Of a DNA stretch of 64,000 nt, positions 47,501 through 59,119 are shown piece by piece. The first letter of the stretch is position 1. Each line of letters begins with the position of its first letter. A model generated the notes under the pieces. The model was given only the letters and a program-made list of their open reading frames with translations, was not told the origin of the DNA and did no database searches. Origin of the DNA: Takakia lepidozioides (taxonomy: Eukaryota > Streptophyta > Takakiopsida > Takakiales > Takakiaceae); contig CM060732.1 of NCBI GenBank assembly GCA_030704615.1, positions 11,840,001-11,904,000 of the forward strand, read 5' to 3'. Position numbers and translations under genes: made by a program.

Positions 47501-50500
47501 CCAACACTCCCCCTCAAGGCATAGCCCTTATAGCTGATGCCTACCCATTCTGACCACCGCCCCAACCTTGGCTCTGATACCATGTTGGAAAACCACTGGC
47601 GCGTGGTCGGGCTAGGGATTGAACCTAGGACCTCCCCCTTCCGGTGGGGTGCTCTACCATTGAGCTACCCGTCCCTTTCTGTTCTCAGAGTGCCGTGCAA
47701 GGGCTATAGCCTTGACACCTCCAACACCTTAGTGTGCATGAAGTGATCTAATGGGTGCCATGTGTGGGATGGGAAATTATTGGTGGATTCGGGAAAGGAA
47801 GGACGCTCAGCACACTTGGCTAATCAGGGTCTCGCCTTATATCCCAGAGGATCACAGATGCTGCATAGACTAAGGTTTCCATTTGAAAGTCACATCAACA
47901 CTAGTTCACTAGCTTTTCACACCCAATCCCGAATGGTGAAAAGGTTGAGCCTAAGCTCACCTGCTAAAGGAGACACCAGAGTTTTCCCTTCTCCAGTCTT
48001 CATCTCAGCTATGGCTCCATCGTGAAGCACAGCTCCACCAATAATCTGCCAGCATCACTGCCTGATTTCAACTAACAAAGCAGAATAAACACGCCTCTCA
48101 CATATACTGTAACCCAATGAAATGAGATTCCTCCAACCTGAGAGCTCTCATGCCACTCTAGAGCCTGAGAACTGGAGTGGTATATTCAGGGATATGAGAT
48201 TGGGCCGGACCTGCACATCAAAATGTCGCATCCCAAGAGTCCGTCTTGCTGCCTCCCGGACCACCGCAAAGGCTTCTGCAAGTTGCACATGCACAATTTT
48301 CAGACCAAGCATTGCCTAACCAAGAATTGGAAGCCAGAACATGCACAGAGAAGGAGAGAGGGCTCACCCGCTTGAATGTCATTCAGTGTCTCACCATGCT
48401 TGAGCCGCTCCCGAAATTCACCTGTCTTGAATCGCAACTGTCTCATAGCCATGAAAATATCAGCTGCTCTCTCTCTCCAAAGAGGAAGTGTGTCATGCAG
48501 GTAAGAAAAAACAAACTTTGATGTGATATTTCAACTTCCTGTTCTACTTTCCCTTTGAGCTTCCCATGGACGTTAGAAACTTTCGTTCTTTCTTTCTACC
48601 TTCCCATGGGCCCTTGAGGCCAATTTTCAACTTACAGAAGTTTCATTCAAAAGCTTCATTCTCTCTGTCTTTCTTTCATTCTTTCTTATAGAGTACCATT
48701 CCATTTCATTTCATTTCGTCTTGGTATGCTCAGGTGTGCAGTTTTTTTTTTGAACGCAATGGACTCTCTGTTGCCTCCCTATTGCCACAAAATACAGAAG
48801 GGGTGGAGCTGACGTCCAAACACGATCGTAACAGACTCATCAGAAGAGAACTTCTGGAACTCCATGTCAGGCGAACATGGAAGCCGGCCACTAACAACAA
48901 AACTCCAATTCTACCGAGAGACATTCTTAGTTCTCCATGATGATAGAATCTTGTGGTCTAATTACTTATCTGCACCTTTATGAGGGTCAAAAATGCTTGG
49001 CAGCCTACCTGCACGAGGCCTTCGTACTTGGACAATCGCTAGAACATTAGTTCTTATTCTTGGGTTCTGGTTTTGTTCCTCTCTCATGTTTTCTTCCATT
49101 TTGTCCCATAAGCTCTATGAGCTTTCCGCGGACGCTATAAAGCACCATTTCATTTCTCCCTCTCTTCTGAGGGCATTGGGGCAACTCAGGGTGGGCTCCC
49201 ACAATTTACGGATAGAGACTGGTAGATGGTAAAACTTGCAACGAGAAGACCACCTATGCCCAGCTTGCACTGGGCCCAACCGTCTGAAGAGCACTTCGTC
49301 TTTTGCTGCCTCTTTACTATGAGATCCGTGGCAGTTCTTTCTTCATTTTGGTTCTGCTGTTCTTTCTGTCTCAATCTCTTTCCCTCCTTTCTTCCTCTTC
49401 TTTCTAGTGCTATTGTTTATATGTTATGCAATTTCCTCCTACAAACTCTTCTTGGACAGTTCATCTTTCGTTCTCTTCATACTGGCAGACATTATGCAAC
49501 TTATGCACAATCTTCCACTTTACTCAATTGCCTTTAACTGGTTATTGTCAATGTGCATGAGTCCTACGGCAGTTCTGGGCTCAGTTTCAGAGCCTGATGC
49601 GTGGAAACCCCCACAAGAATTCCAGGGTGTTGGTCGTCCAAGAGGACGCCCTCAAGGATATGTCAAAATTAAAAGGGAAGGCTCAATAAGCTTAGAAGGG
49701 ACGAAGAAAAAAGGCACTGACAAACCTGTTCATCAGACAGATTCATCGTGGAGGGCTCCAGAATGTTGACAGCTTCAACCAGCTTGAAGTAGTCATGAAC
49801 CACCCAGTGATTCAAGCTCAGCATATGCCGCCAATTCTGCTTAAGATATACTGCCTTTTCCTGCCAATCACGACCTTGAATTGAGCTCCCATTACATTTA
49901 TGCTCCAAGCAAAGTAGTCCCTTAATTGCCCACCAGCCTGCTATATCTTCCATGATCTGCAGTTGCTTCTTTCAAGACAGCAGATAATGCAGAAAGATTT
50001 TTTGGTAGGCTTTATTAATACTTGTCTTTTCAGATCTCTTAGGACTAAGAACCTGCCCAGAGATCAACGTCTTCTGCTTCCCTTCTTCTTACCTGTCTTG
50101 ATGCCCTTTCCAAACTTGACAAACCAAAGAACTCTGAAGTTTAGTAATGGCCTCAACTCGTTACACTGTTGAACAGCAATTCCTCCTGACTAATGTTGGC
50201 CACTTCAAATTTATTACATCCACAGGAGCCCATGGAACACAGTCAAAACCAAAGAACAAATCAAACCCCAAACTTTGCAGGGAGTTGGACTGCCTCCCAC
50301 AGGTAAGCTCCCAAAAAGAGAACCGTCATGATTCCACAGATTGCCCAAAGAGTTTGTGGGCTCTTTGAACAGCATTTCCTTCTTCCTTGTTGCGTCATTC
50401 TTTCTCATACATCTCCAGGCCCGACATGCATCTACATGGTGTTTCTGTATTTACGTTTGGAAATCAGGGTTTAGGGTTTAGTGTTGAACTTGGCAACCTC

Positions 50501-51257
50501 TCGTTACCTGTCGTTGAAGTTCTGGTACCAGACCTTCCTTATCTGACTACTCAGTCCCTCAAGAACCCATAACTGAGGTGCACACTCACCTTCCAGGGAT
50601 GCCCGAATGTGGAGCTTTTATTGAAAAGGCTACCTAAGAATTGTGACCCACTGAACGCCAATGAGGCCACCAAATGTGAATTACTGCCGACAGAGATATA
50701 CAGAAAGTATTGATCAAACTCTTTCAATCAGCGTACTGGAGGTGACAGGATTGGGGGCCCAATCAAACGATTCTCAACAGCTTTCATGAGGAATAAAACC
50801 CCCCAAGACACAAAGGGGACAAGGAAGGAGGCAGAAAAAATTTGGAGAAAAATTTAAAACTCGTAGAACAAACACAGCCTATGTTGTCGATAGATTATGG
50901 ATGTCTGAGACGAACCTGTAGTGGAGCAATCCAACCCGGAGGAGACCGCTGCTGTTGCGTCGAGACCGAATCCATATCGAGCGCTGCCTTGCATCCACAT
51001 AGCGATCCCACATTATTGTTCCCCGCCCTCTTCATTCTCTCTCTCCCACCATTATCTAGCCTCATCTGCAGACCTGGAGAACACCAATTCTGCACCAAAT
51101 TGAGTGGCCTTCTACATATTGTGCTCCTTCTCACCACACTGTCTCCCACATGCACCGACATTCTTGAGTTTTTGGTTGTAGGTTGAGAGTCATTCCTATA
51201 ACTCAGCCCCCCTGGTACATGCGGCATTGACGCGCCTGGCCACACAACAGTCTTCAT
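35583..51257 (-). CDS. SECA2: Plastid SecA2 protein translocase ATPase, 32 exons
   Basis: SecA2 is the motor ATPase of the second Sec system of plastids, driving protein insertion at the inner envelope. Exons: 51257-50916, 49860-49726, 48437-48368, 48275-48211, 48045-47961, 47066-47031, 46763-46672, 46481-46416, 46089-46025, 45910-45823, 45399-45334, 44476-44361, 43743-43653, 43253-43170, 42964-42872, 42452-42357, 41840-41755, 41483-41405, 41221-41108, 40577-40482, 40288-40225, 40046-39754, 39099-39044, 38636-38525, 38244-38164, 37897-37818, 37494-37440, 37236-37137, 36813-36636, 36270-36096, 35966-35892, 35753-35583. Phases match throughout, giving 1134 residues. Motifs: Walker A MKTGEGKT (~219), DEVDS (~329), GMTGTAKTE (~490), NMAGRGTD (~608), [12 protein letters not shown] (~776). 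SECA2 rather than SECA1 is indicated by NDPWAR-type [23 protein letters not shown] and the ending [14 protein letters not shown]. Exon 1 encodes a Ser/Arg-rich, transit-peptide-like N-terminus and is the least certain exon. A GA repeat directly precedes the ATG. Confidence 0.95.
41156..41333 (-). repeat. 89-bp tandem duplication over the SECA2 exon 19 acceptor
   Basis: 41156-41244 and 41245-41333 are direct repeats that differ at three positions. The copy at 41156-41244 holds the first 66 bases of exon 19 and 23 bases of the preceding intron, including the splice acceptor. The second copy lies wholly in intron 18 and repeats the acceptor at 41310/41311. Use of the upstream copy would add 89 bases and meet a TGA (reading AITIAT then stop), so the downstream acceptor must be used for full-length protein. 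Confidence 0.93.
45400..45822 (-). other. GC-AG intron 10 of SECA2
   Basis: Exon 10 ends ISSQ with the sequence CAG/GCAAGC, and exon 11 starts after AATGCAG with SNKDAARYP. Both sides are phase 0. A GT donor four codons earlier (ATTA/GTAGCC) does not match the phase of exon 11. CAG/GCAAG is the classic GC donor consensus. Confidence 0.7.
47385..47454 (-). ncRNA. tRNA-like Pol III promoter segment in TRIM LTR (3' LTR on the - strand)
   Basis: Read on the - strand, the 70 bases fold as a tRNA. The acceptor stem GGACGGG/CCCGACC has six of seven pairs, the D arm is GCTC..GAGC, and the anticodon stem CCCC/GGGG has an irregular loop. The T stem-loop is perfect, CTAGG TTCAATC CCTAG. A box TAGCTCAATGGTAGAGC and B box GGTTCAATCCC are both good. 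The anticodon loop lacks the normal T33, so it is probably not a working tRNA but a promoter remnant captured by the LTR. Confidence 0.75.
47605..47674 (-). ncRNA. tRNA-like Pol III promoter segment in TRIM LTR (5' LTR on the - strand)
   Basis: This is identical to the segment at 47385-47454, displaced by 220 bp. In the 5' LTR it would allow Pol III to start transcription of the element from inside the LTR. Confidence 0.75.
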
Positions 51258-51821
51258 CTCTCTCTCTCTCTCTCCCTCCTCCTCTACAGATTTATGTTTC
51301 TCTGAAGAATTCCTGAGGAACCATGGCTTTGATCAGCACACGGCATAGCTCGTTGGAGAACAAAGGAAGAGAAACAACGTGCAAAGTTGAACGAACGTCG
51401 TCCATAACGACTGCAAAGTTCAGTTTGCAGATGAACGAAAGTCACGTGGAGAGTGGATGAGTGTTTCATCGATGCCATTTATTTATTTATTCCAGTGACG
51501 ACCGTTAGGTCGGAGCTGGTTTAGAATAGGCTTGTATTGTTTTTTTGGAAACTTTCAAGGTCTTAGAGGGGCTTTGCTCCAGTTATTATCGTTAGGTGTC
51601 CACCTTTGAAACAAAATGCAGTCTAAGCCCTGCATGGATCAACTAGTGATACCTGTATTAAGAAAATCAATCTATTTTTTCAAAAAAAAAAATTCTGCCC
51701 TAAGAGTTAGACGAATTATAATGTTTTGCTAGATCATTGACCAATATCCTTTGGGATATGATAGTTGAATGAGGTTATATGTCGTATTTCAATGTAATTT
51801 TTTTCTAAGAATATTAAGGGC

Positions 51822-52492
51822 CGCTTCTCATTGTTGAATAATTGGGAGTTTAAGGCTCACACGCGAGCCAGCCCACGCACGGATGTCAAGTGCCCCTAGG
51901 TGACCCCGCCGCGACCCATGACCTGGCCCAGATGGGTGTGCCGTGAGCATGGGTCTCCCGCCAAGTATGGTATGGCGCGAGACTCAGCCCGGGTGGGTCT
52001 GCCGCGAGGTAGGGTGACCCTAGGCGGCATTGGGCTGATTGCGGCTGTTTTCTAGATTAAGACATAAAAAAAATGTTGGGGTAGTAGCAAGTAGCGGGTA
52101 GTGTGGTGATTGGGTGCATTGAGTGGTACCTATGAGGATATGGGTTCAACTCTGGTTGTTCCAAATATGCATTAATGATGGTTTGGCTGGTGCTGCACGT
52201 GTATTGATGATCCTCCTTTTTATGGGCGAGTTTTCCCGCAAAAAATCCCAAGTTCCGCGAGCGGGCTGCGGCGCGACGAGCAGACCATTTAGACACGGGA
52301 GCAGACCCGACCTGCCAGCAGTGAGCAGACCCTACCCTCGAGTAGACCCGACCTGACCTGTGAGCAGACCCTGAGCAGACCCGACCTGAGCGGTCGTGGG
52401 AGCACCCGACATCCGTGCGCCCAACATCCGTGCATGGAGCCCGCTGGCTCCCACATGAGCCTTAAACTCCCAATTATTCAAAAATGAGAGGC
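51822..52492. mobile_element. MITE-like DNA element with 37-bp terminal inverted repeats
   Basis: 51822-51858 and 52456-52492 are inverted copies (35 of 37 identical), containing TTGAATAATTGGGAGTTTAA. Further inside, GAGCCAGC and CACGGATGTC also recur inverted. The 597-bp interior encodes no transposase. It has GC-rich repeats of GCAGACCCGACCTG (52300-52400) and a tRNA-like A/B box pair near 52090-52150 (GGTAGTGTGGTGATTGGG, GGGTTCAACTC). A target duplication was not clear, so the superfamily is unassigned. Confidence 0.75.
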
Positions 52493-52690
52493 TTTTATTA
52501 CGCCCCCACTAGGGTAGCATGTGCCGTTGGCCCAAGTGTCCAACTTATCATCTAAGTCCAAGTGCAATCTCCATGTATCCAAGTGCGTCTCATATGTCCA
52601 GGCCCAAGTGCGACCTCTAGGGTAGCCTGTGCCTTTGGCCCAACTGTCCAATGTTATCTATGTCCAAATGCATCAATACATGAAGCAAGC
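52493..52690 (+). repeat. Direct repeats of a GGGTAGC and CAAGTGTCCA segment
   Basis: CTAGGGTAGCATGTGCCGTTGGCCCAA near 52510 recurs as CTAGGGTAGCCTGTGCCTTTGGCCCAA near 52617, a 107-bp spaced direct repeat with intervening CCAAGTGC strings. Confidence 0.6.
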
Positions 52691-52800
52691 TATATCTAAT
52701 CATTTTTTTCCCATAGAGCCTACGACCAGATTTGAACCGGAGACCTTCCCTTGATATCTCTCCTGTCAAGTCTCCAACCATTGTCCCATGAATGCCCACT
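52690..52800 (-). mobile_element. tRNA-derived SINE, short Au-like copy
   Basis: On the - strand: A box GGGACAATGGTTGGAGAC (+ strand 52771-52788), B box CCGGTTCAAATCT (+ strand 52727-52740), then a short GGCTCTATGGG tail and a run of A (+ strand T run at 52702). The order and short length fit plant Au-type SINEs. Confidence 0.65.
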
Positions 52801-52869
52801 TTGCTATTTTTCGTGAATTTCCAACGACCCAAAGTACTTGAAATTCCACATCTCCTACACCGCAGGTCC

Positions 52870-55800
52870 AAAAATCATGAGACCAAGCCCGTGCACCCCT
52901 CCTCGTTGAGGGCTTTCCAACGGTACCAAGCACCAGGGCTGGGCCCCGCAGTTTGGGACATCTCAACTCTACAAAACAAATGTCCCGCTTCATATATTGA
53001 TTTGATGTCTCTGGAAATTGTTACTTGTTGTCTCCTAGGCCCTTTAGCGGCTCCATGCAGATTATTATTTCCCAAAAAGGGGATAGAGGCCCATTAAAAC
53101 TTATTCTCTTTCTTGTATATATTGACATGAAGGGAAAAAAAAACAAAAACAAACGTTTCGATTATTAGTCGTTTCACTTTGTACATAGGTCGCAATGTGC
53201 CACCGGCGATTTGAGAGACGAAAATGTTATCTAAAGCCTATAAATGTACTTGACGTAGATAAACCACATAAATCTGCCACAGTGAACTTCAACTTCGGAT
53301 TTGAAGAATTGAAACCTTTGAATCCAACGAGCAGTTTGAGCAGTTTGAACTATGATACTTTTCGACTATGTGGAAAAATGCTTTCCTTCCGCATTTGGAA
53401 AAATGACAACAACATCATAGTTGTCTAGAGCTAACATGTGTACAAAAGTTGTAGGTATGATTTATCAAGTTCTAATTGTGTCACTAATCAGAACATAGCG
53501 TTTCGCAACAAACCAAGGTGATTCATGTAAAGCACTTATTACCCATTAACCAATGAACCCACTCCAGTTTTTGTCTCCATATCACAACTTAGACTTTAGC
53601 ATGATCACACTTACCCTTCACTTTGTCTGTATATCATTGACATAACGTACCATTTAGCACATTAATTTGTAATCCAACATACACCAATCCCATATTGAGA
53701 AAAGTACGGGACAATTGCAAACTACGGTGGCTCAGAAAAGTCCCAGGGTGGCCTGCACAAGAAGTCCCAAGGTTTTTACAAGTTTGATTTAATGATTATG
53801 GAAAAATTATAGTTGTTAGATTCATTCATGTTGAAAGATATGGACAATCTAAAGTTGACAGTAACAGATACTATGGCATTATTTCTATTTTTCCTAGTAA
53901 TAAACATTTATTTTTATTTTCTTATTTTATTTTTTATTTTTTATATTTTCATTATATCGCATAAGCTACTCTTCATCTACATGAAATATACCTTTTAGTG
54001 AAGCAAGTCCATTGTTTTATTTTGTTTCCATGCATTTATGTACTTTGGCAAAAATCAGTTTATCGAGGTTCACAATAATATATAGAAATAAGAACTTTCA
54101 CTTTTTTGATGGTCTCTATAAGACTTTAGTATCTTTAAGAGTAGAGCAATACTAATATGAGTCCCTTATCATATTTGTTTTCTATAGTGAGTGCAAAAAG
54201 TCCATAACATTTTTTTTTATGGACTGTGACACTATCGTATACACTTTTCTAAAGTCCATTACTTCTTCGACAAATCAACTTCATTTCTTGGTGAGAATTT
54301 AAAGATTAGAGCTTGTAGTAGTTGGAAACTAAGAGTGAGTCTCATTTCATCATTATAATAAAAATTTATCTCTAAGGTATAATTGAATCAAACTATGTCC
54401 CATAAAACACGTGCTGTGACACAAAAATGTAGTCACCGTAGCCTGCAATCACCCTACGACGTCAACGAATGGAATGTACTTAAAAAACACAAATTGAATC
54501 AAATCACATAAAATTACTTTTCTTTAGAGCCCTCAAATTTTTGTTTTGAGAAAATTTATCAGCACTTTAAACTTTAACTTTAGTATAATAAAAGTTTAAT
54601 AAAAGTTCATTATTATTAAGTCAATTATTCAATCAACGGGGAACCATGAAATGAAATGACATTTCTAAATATTGTTACATCAAATTGATATCTCATGTGT
54701 AAAAAACCAGCCCAACTTAGTAATGCTAGTATTGCTAATTGTTGTATTCTTACCAATCATAATGGATCCAACGCTTTTACAATCATTCGTACAAAACTTC
54801 ATTGATAGCTTACTTAGATGAATACTAGGTATGTTTGATTAGACATAATTCAGAGAGTGAAGGTATGACTCTTGGGATTGCAAGCCTTGTAAATCTTGAC
54901 CAAGTGTCAAGTTTCAAATGGGAATTGATGTAAACATATCAATCTATATAATACGGATTTATAGTTTTTCATTGTCGTTGGGATAATTAGTACTTGCTAT
55001 CGTGTTTTGTTCACATGGAATTGCTAGAAAAGATTAAGCATTGTCATAGTGTATAGTTACAACCACGTATAGTATATAATTACATTAACGTCGTCATCCC
55101 TAAAACCTTTTCAACAGACTCCCTCAATTTGGCCACTTCACAATGTCAAGTCAAATTGTTAGGCGATGGCTTTTCCTTTGGATAATAGCTGCAGTAGGTT
55201 CTATGACTGCAGCTACGGGTAATAACACATAATTTAAGAGAAACAACAGTACATGACGTACAAAAATTCTTCATATCTTAAAAGCCTTGTCTAACCATCT
55301 ATTGTGCTTTCTTACTGTTATTTGCCCAAAGTACATTTGTTTTTGTTGCATTGCTCATAAAACAATTCGAAACATGGATATATCAAAGGGAAGGTAGGGG
55401 GGTTTACCTCACGAAAGCGAAGTAAAAACTTACGGCCCCCTACTTTACCACCTTAGTGTATTGATCGGCTAAATTAGAGAAAAAGTAAAAATTATACCAT
55501 CACCTAAATGAGAGCTGATAAACTTTATGTAAAACCCCTCCAATTTATTATGTTGGAAAATCTATTATCAATGCAATCATGTAGGAAATTCTATGATAAA
55601 TAACATGTGGGAGATTATTGCATCAATGTCATGTGGAAAATTATTTTATAAATGTCATTTTGGAAATAAATCATCTTGAGCACTAGAGCATTATTTGCAC
55701 ATCAAATCAATAGTCAACAAATAAAAACAGGTTGAAGGAGGCTGCACATCCCACAATTTGGTGGGAATGAATACAAAACTGCAGTACTCACTTATTCCAA

Positions 55801-56430
55801 GATGCAGCAAAAAAGATATTTGCAATAAAATCTAATGTCAACACGAAGCAATCACTCAACACTGCCTTTGCTTCTTAAAAGACCTCATCAGTAATAATAC
55901 TATTGGACACTAATTCTGATTCTTAGAACTACATCCAAAAATAGATCTTGCAGTCCAAGTTAATCCTAAACTTGTGTAACATAGAGAGTGGAGTCACCGT
56001 AGAAGCTGACAAAGCTTTTCGTCGAGCACACAAAAAAAACAGAAAGAATGGTACAAGCTCTAAATTGCTGCTGAAAGATGGAGTCCCTCCTCATAAGGGG
56101 TTGCAACTAAGCTTTTCTAATCCTCAACACACCAAGCAGCCGTTGCAAAGAACAAGGTGTTTTCCCAGCCTCTAATCTCAAACTATACAGAACTGTAGAG
56201 GGAAAAATCATGTTCTCTCCAAAAGGATAAAATGTCAACAACATAGTCAAACAAATCATTAACTCCTCATTCTCCAAGCTGTTTTCATTAGAGTTACATG
56301 GAGATCATCAAGTTCATTAATGCCAATTTATCTCTACCAACAGTCTCTGCCCACAGACAGATGTGACAACACTACTCATATACCGATTGTAGAACCATAT
56401 CTCAAATGACACTAATTTGTATTAAATGTT
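52870..56430. other. AT-rich gene-free stretch
   Basis: Over 3.5 kb with low GC, especially 53800-54130 and 54480-54620. No frame resembles a known protein, and no paired repeats or promoter boxes were found. It is probably old, decayed repeat DNA. Confidence 0.45.
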
Positions 56431-56439
56431 TTTATAGAC

Positions 56440-56916
56440 CAACATTTGATAGGTCACCCCTGTGAAATAGGTGTCCACAAAAGAGCTTCCGAAACAGCTC
56501 TTGGAGGAGGAACGTATCGTGACAAATAGCACACACATCCACTCCAAGGCCTAAATCTGCCTTGACCCCTGGATTGACACTTGGGCCAATCCCAAATGTC
56601 AATATGTTCAAGTGACGATAAGAAGCAAGTAATAGTGGAATCAAAGTTTTGGAATCATACTCCTCTACAATCTTTAGTGTCACTGGCCTACCAATGAAAT
56701 CTGTCACAATTGAAAGACCTTTGAATCAGTCGATCTCGTCGAAGGAACTGCAATCACAGACAAGCCGGAGGAAATGACTTCCATGGTCAATCCCTTGTTG
56801 TCACTGGGAACTGAGGCATCAAGTCCAATCAGAGCCTTATAGTCTCTTTCATTGAAGTCACGGGCCAATTGCTCAAAACCATGGGGAATGAAGGTGGCAG
56901 CATCTACTTCCGCCAT
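56440..56916 (-). pseudogene. Truncated RING-finger (E3 ubiquitin ligase-like) fragment
   Basis: From an ATG at 56916 the frame reads MAEVDAATFIPHGFEQLARDF and runs to a TGA near 56704. A shifted frame continues and ends with VDVCAICHDTFLLQELFRKL then FCGHLFHR. The Cys-x2-Cys ... Cys-x-His-x2-His spacing matches the first half of a RING-H2 domain, as in plant RING E3 ligases. The second half (Cys-Pro-x-Cys) is missing before a stop near 56440. The frameshift and truncated RING indicate a pseudogene or processed fragment, though an undetected intron could explain part of this. Confidence 0.45.
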
Positions 56917-56919
56917 AGG

Positions 56920-58495
56920 TCGCAGGAGCTGCTCTTGTATTGGTCCATTTTCGTGATTTCATATATCATTATGATTATGGGAAGACACATAACTGTTGAC
57001 ATTGATGTTGGATCCATGCTACATGCCTTGGTGAGAGACCTATACATTTCATGTCTAACAATTTTTTTTTCTTACAGGGGTGAAGGGAGGAGCAGAGTGA
57101 GGCAGCCATTTCAACTGAGGCTACAGAATTCAGCACATGAAAGCATGCCAGATGGTTGGTCCATTTTCCAACACAACGGTCATTTGGATCATATGCATGG
57201 GGGGGCACTGAAAGGGAGAAAGTTGAGGAACTGGAAGCTGCGAGAATGCAATGGCGATCAAGGTATAGCTGATAAGATATCCAAAATAACTATGGCCCCA
57301 TAGCAAGGCGACAAATCATGCTTTGGCAATGGTCAAATCGCAAGGAGTGGGTTTCTGTTTTCTTTTTCAAACTTGGCCACAGATAGTGCATTTGACGCTT
57401 CTTGCATAGTCATGCAACAATGCATGACTGTCGATGACGACATTCATGAATGCACCTGCTAACTCGTCTTGGCTTTTCATTTCAGTCCCCTTCCCTGCAT
57501 GTGACGATTACAGTAGTAGGATAATCAAAGTAGGGCGGGTAAACTGAAGACTGTCTGGCTGGTTCATTGTGCATTTGCATTCTGATGATGTCGTCATGTG
57601 TTCCATACTGTCCCCAACATTTATGAGAAGGGGTAGAAAGCTCGTTGTTTCAATATTCAAAGGTGGGCAGTTCCTACCAAAGTAAGTTTCTTTAAGGCAG
57701 TTCCAGAATTGCAGCTATCTCTAGTCAATTTGTGGGGGCAAAGAAAGATGTTATCCCTGCAAAAGTGAGACAAATAATTTTAAAGCCACAAGTACATGCA
57801 GGCTACGCTGCAGATCCAATGTATATGGAAGAGTTTGCATGTAGTCTCTTTCGCTAGAATGGTTGGAGACAAAATATGTGTCTGATGCCAGAAACAAACT
57901 TTAGCTTGAGACTGTATTTGTTGGGTGAATGGGGCAGCATGCAGAGCGCACTTTTGAAATGCAGTTGCTGGTACAAGTGCATGCACTTCCATCCTGGTTT
58001 CTCCTGGTTGCCAAAGAGAACGTGGTATGACCACGAGCAAAAATCTTTAAATGGACTCATTCACTATAGCGTTGCAAAGCTGCAAGCTGAGGATGTGGTG
58101 CCCACTTCAAGAGAGGAAGTAGGGACAAGTAGGAGGACACCACCACTAGAGGAATCAAATAAAGACTTGGAAAGATGTTTTTGGATAAAACCCTATATAT
58201 CATATTGAAAAAAAAACCATGAAAAATGACCATTTGGCATACATTTTGCATGCATTTTCATTTTTTCCAAATGTTTATCAAATGACTTAGCTTCTGAAAA
58301 TGTAATATAGAGCTACAAAGGAAGGAGCCAAAGTTGAAAGCTTCTGCATCGATGATACTCAAACTCCCTCCACAAAAAAACCAACAATGTCATTTACAAC
58401 AATAAAAAAAATTAACAAGAAAAAATTTATGTAACTGTTACTTTAGCTATGTATGAAGCATTGTGACTAACACTTTGTTCCTAGAAATGTAATAG
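56920..58495. other. Intergenic stretch, no gene seen
   Basis: Frames on both strands lack recognisable domains. A GGGG-rich patch lies near 57200. The base composition is similar to the neighbouring intergenic DNA. Confidence 0.35.
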
Positions 58496-58497
58496 TA

Positions 58498-59119
58498 CTA
58501 AAGTTGAATGGAATCATCATCAAAAACCATCGATGCTTCAAATTCCTCTTCCAATTCCTCAATCAAATGTGCCTCTGATTCTTGAAAATCATCATAAACT
58601 TTGCAACTCTCTCTTGCATCATCTGGCCAGTTCTTCACCACAAGTAGCAACTTGTCCAGATTATCAGTATCAAGCCGACGTCGTCGCAATGCAGTGAGCA
58701 CCCTAGCAATGGAAAACAACCTCTCCGTCTCAATTTGGCTATTAACTATGCCAAGAATTTGACGAGCCAAGAAACTAACTGTGAAAAACTTGGACTCATA
58801 TCTCTTCCACCATTGTAATGGATCAGCACATTGCTCTTCTTCAATTGTCATACGTTGGAAGAAAGACAATTCTCTTTTGACCAATGCAAGAATTGTCTCC
58901 GCCTCACTAGTACATCCAATCATCTCCTTACACTGCCCTCAAGTCGGTTAGCTCCCTCTCCAGGTGCAAAAGATTTCTATATAATAATGTGACGCGAACA
59001 AGATTGGGATGCCTGATAATATTATTTTTCCACCCAAGAGACTTAAGGGAAGATCTTTGGATGAAGGAAAAAGTTGGCCCGGAGTTATGCTGCACACAAT
59101 AAATTCCTACCAAGGACAC
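58498..59119 (-). mobile_element. hAT transposase C-terminal (dimerisation domain) remnant
   Basis: The frame from 58923 to 58498 contains DPLQWWKRYESKF, FLARQILGIVNSQIETERLFS and RRRRLDTDNLDKLLLV, the conserved C-terminal dimerisation block of hAT-superfamily transposases. In intact elements this follows the RNase H-like catalytic core. Here no DDE catalytic part or BED zinc finger is seen; the upstream frame at 59119-58928 has no clear domain. It ends in an acidic tail (EELEEEFEASMVFDDD). It could be a fragment of a non-autonomous or dead element, or a domesticated remnant. Confidence 0.8.

Larger units (their letters stand above)
47363..47726 (-). mobile_element. Complete 364-bp TRIM retroelement with tRNA-like LTRs in SECA2 intron 5
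   Basis: Two identical 144-bp LTRs (47363-47506 and 47583-47726) start TGTTGG and end CCAACA and flank only 76 bp. On the - strand the 5' LTR is followed immediately by TGGTATCAGAGCC, the primer-binding site for initiator tRNA-Met. The purine tract CCTTGAGGGGGAG directly precedes the 3' LTR. The insertion is flanked by a 5-bp target duplication CCTTA (47358-47362 and 47727-47731). No protein is encoded, so it depends on a larger LTR element. It lies in the same orientation as SECA2. Identical LTRs indicate recent insertion. Each LTR contains a tRNA-like segment (annotated separately). Confidence 0.96.
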
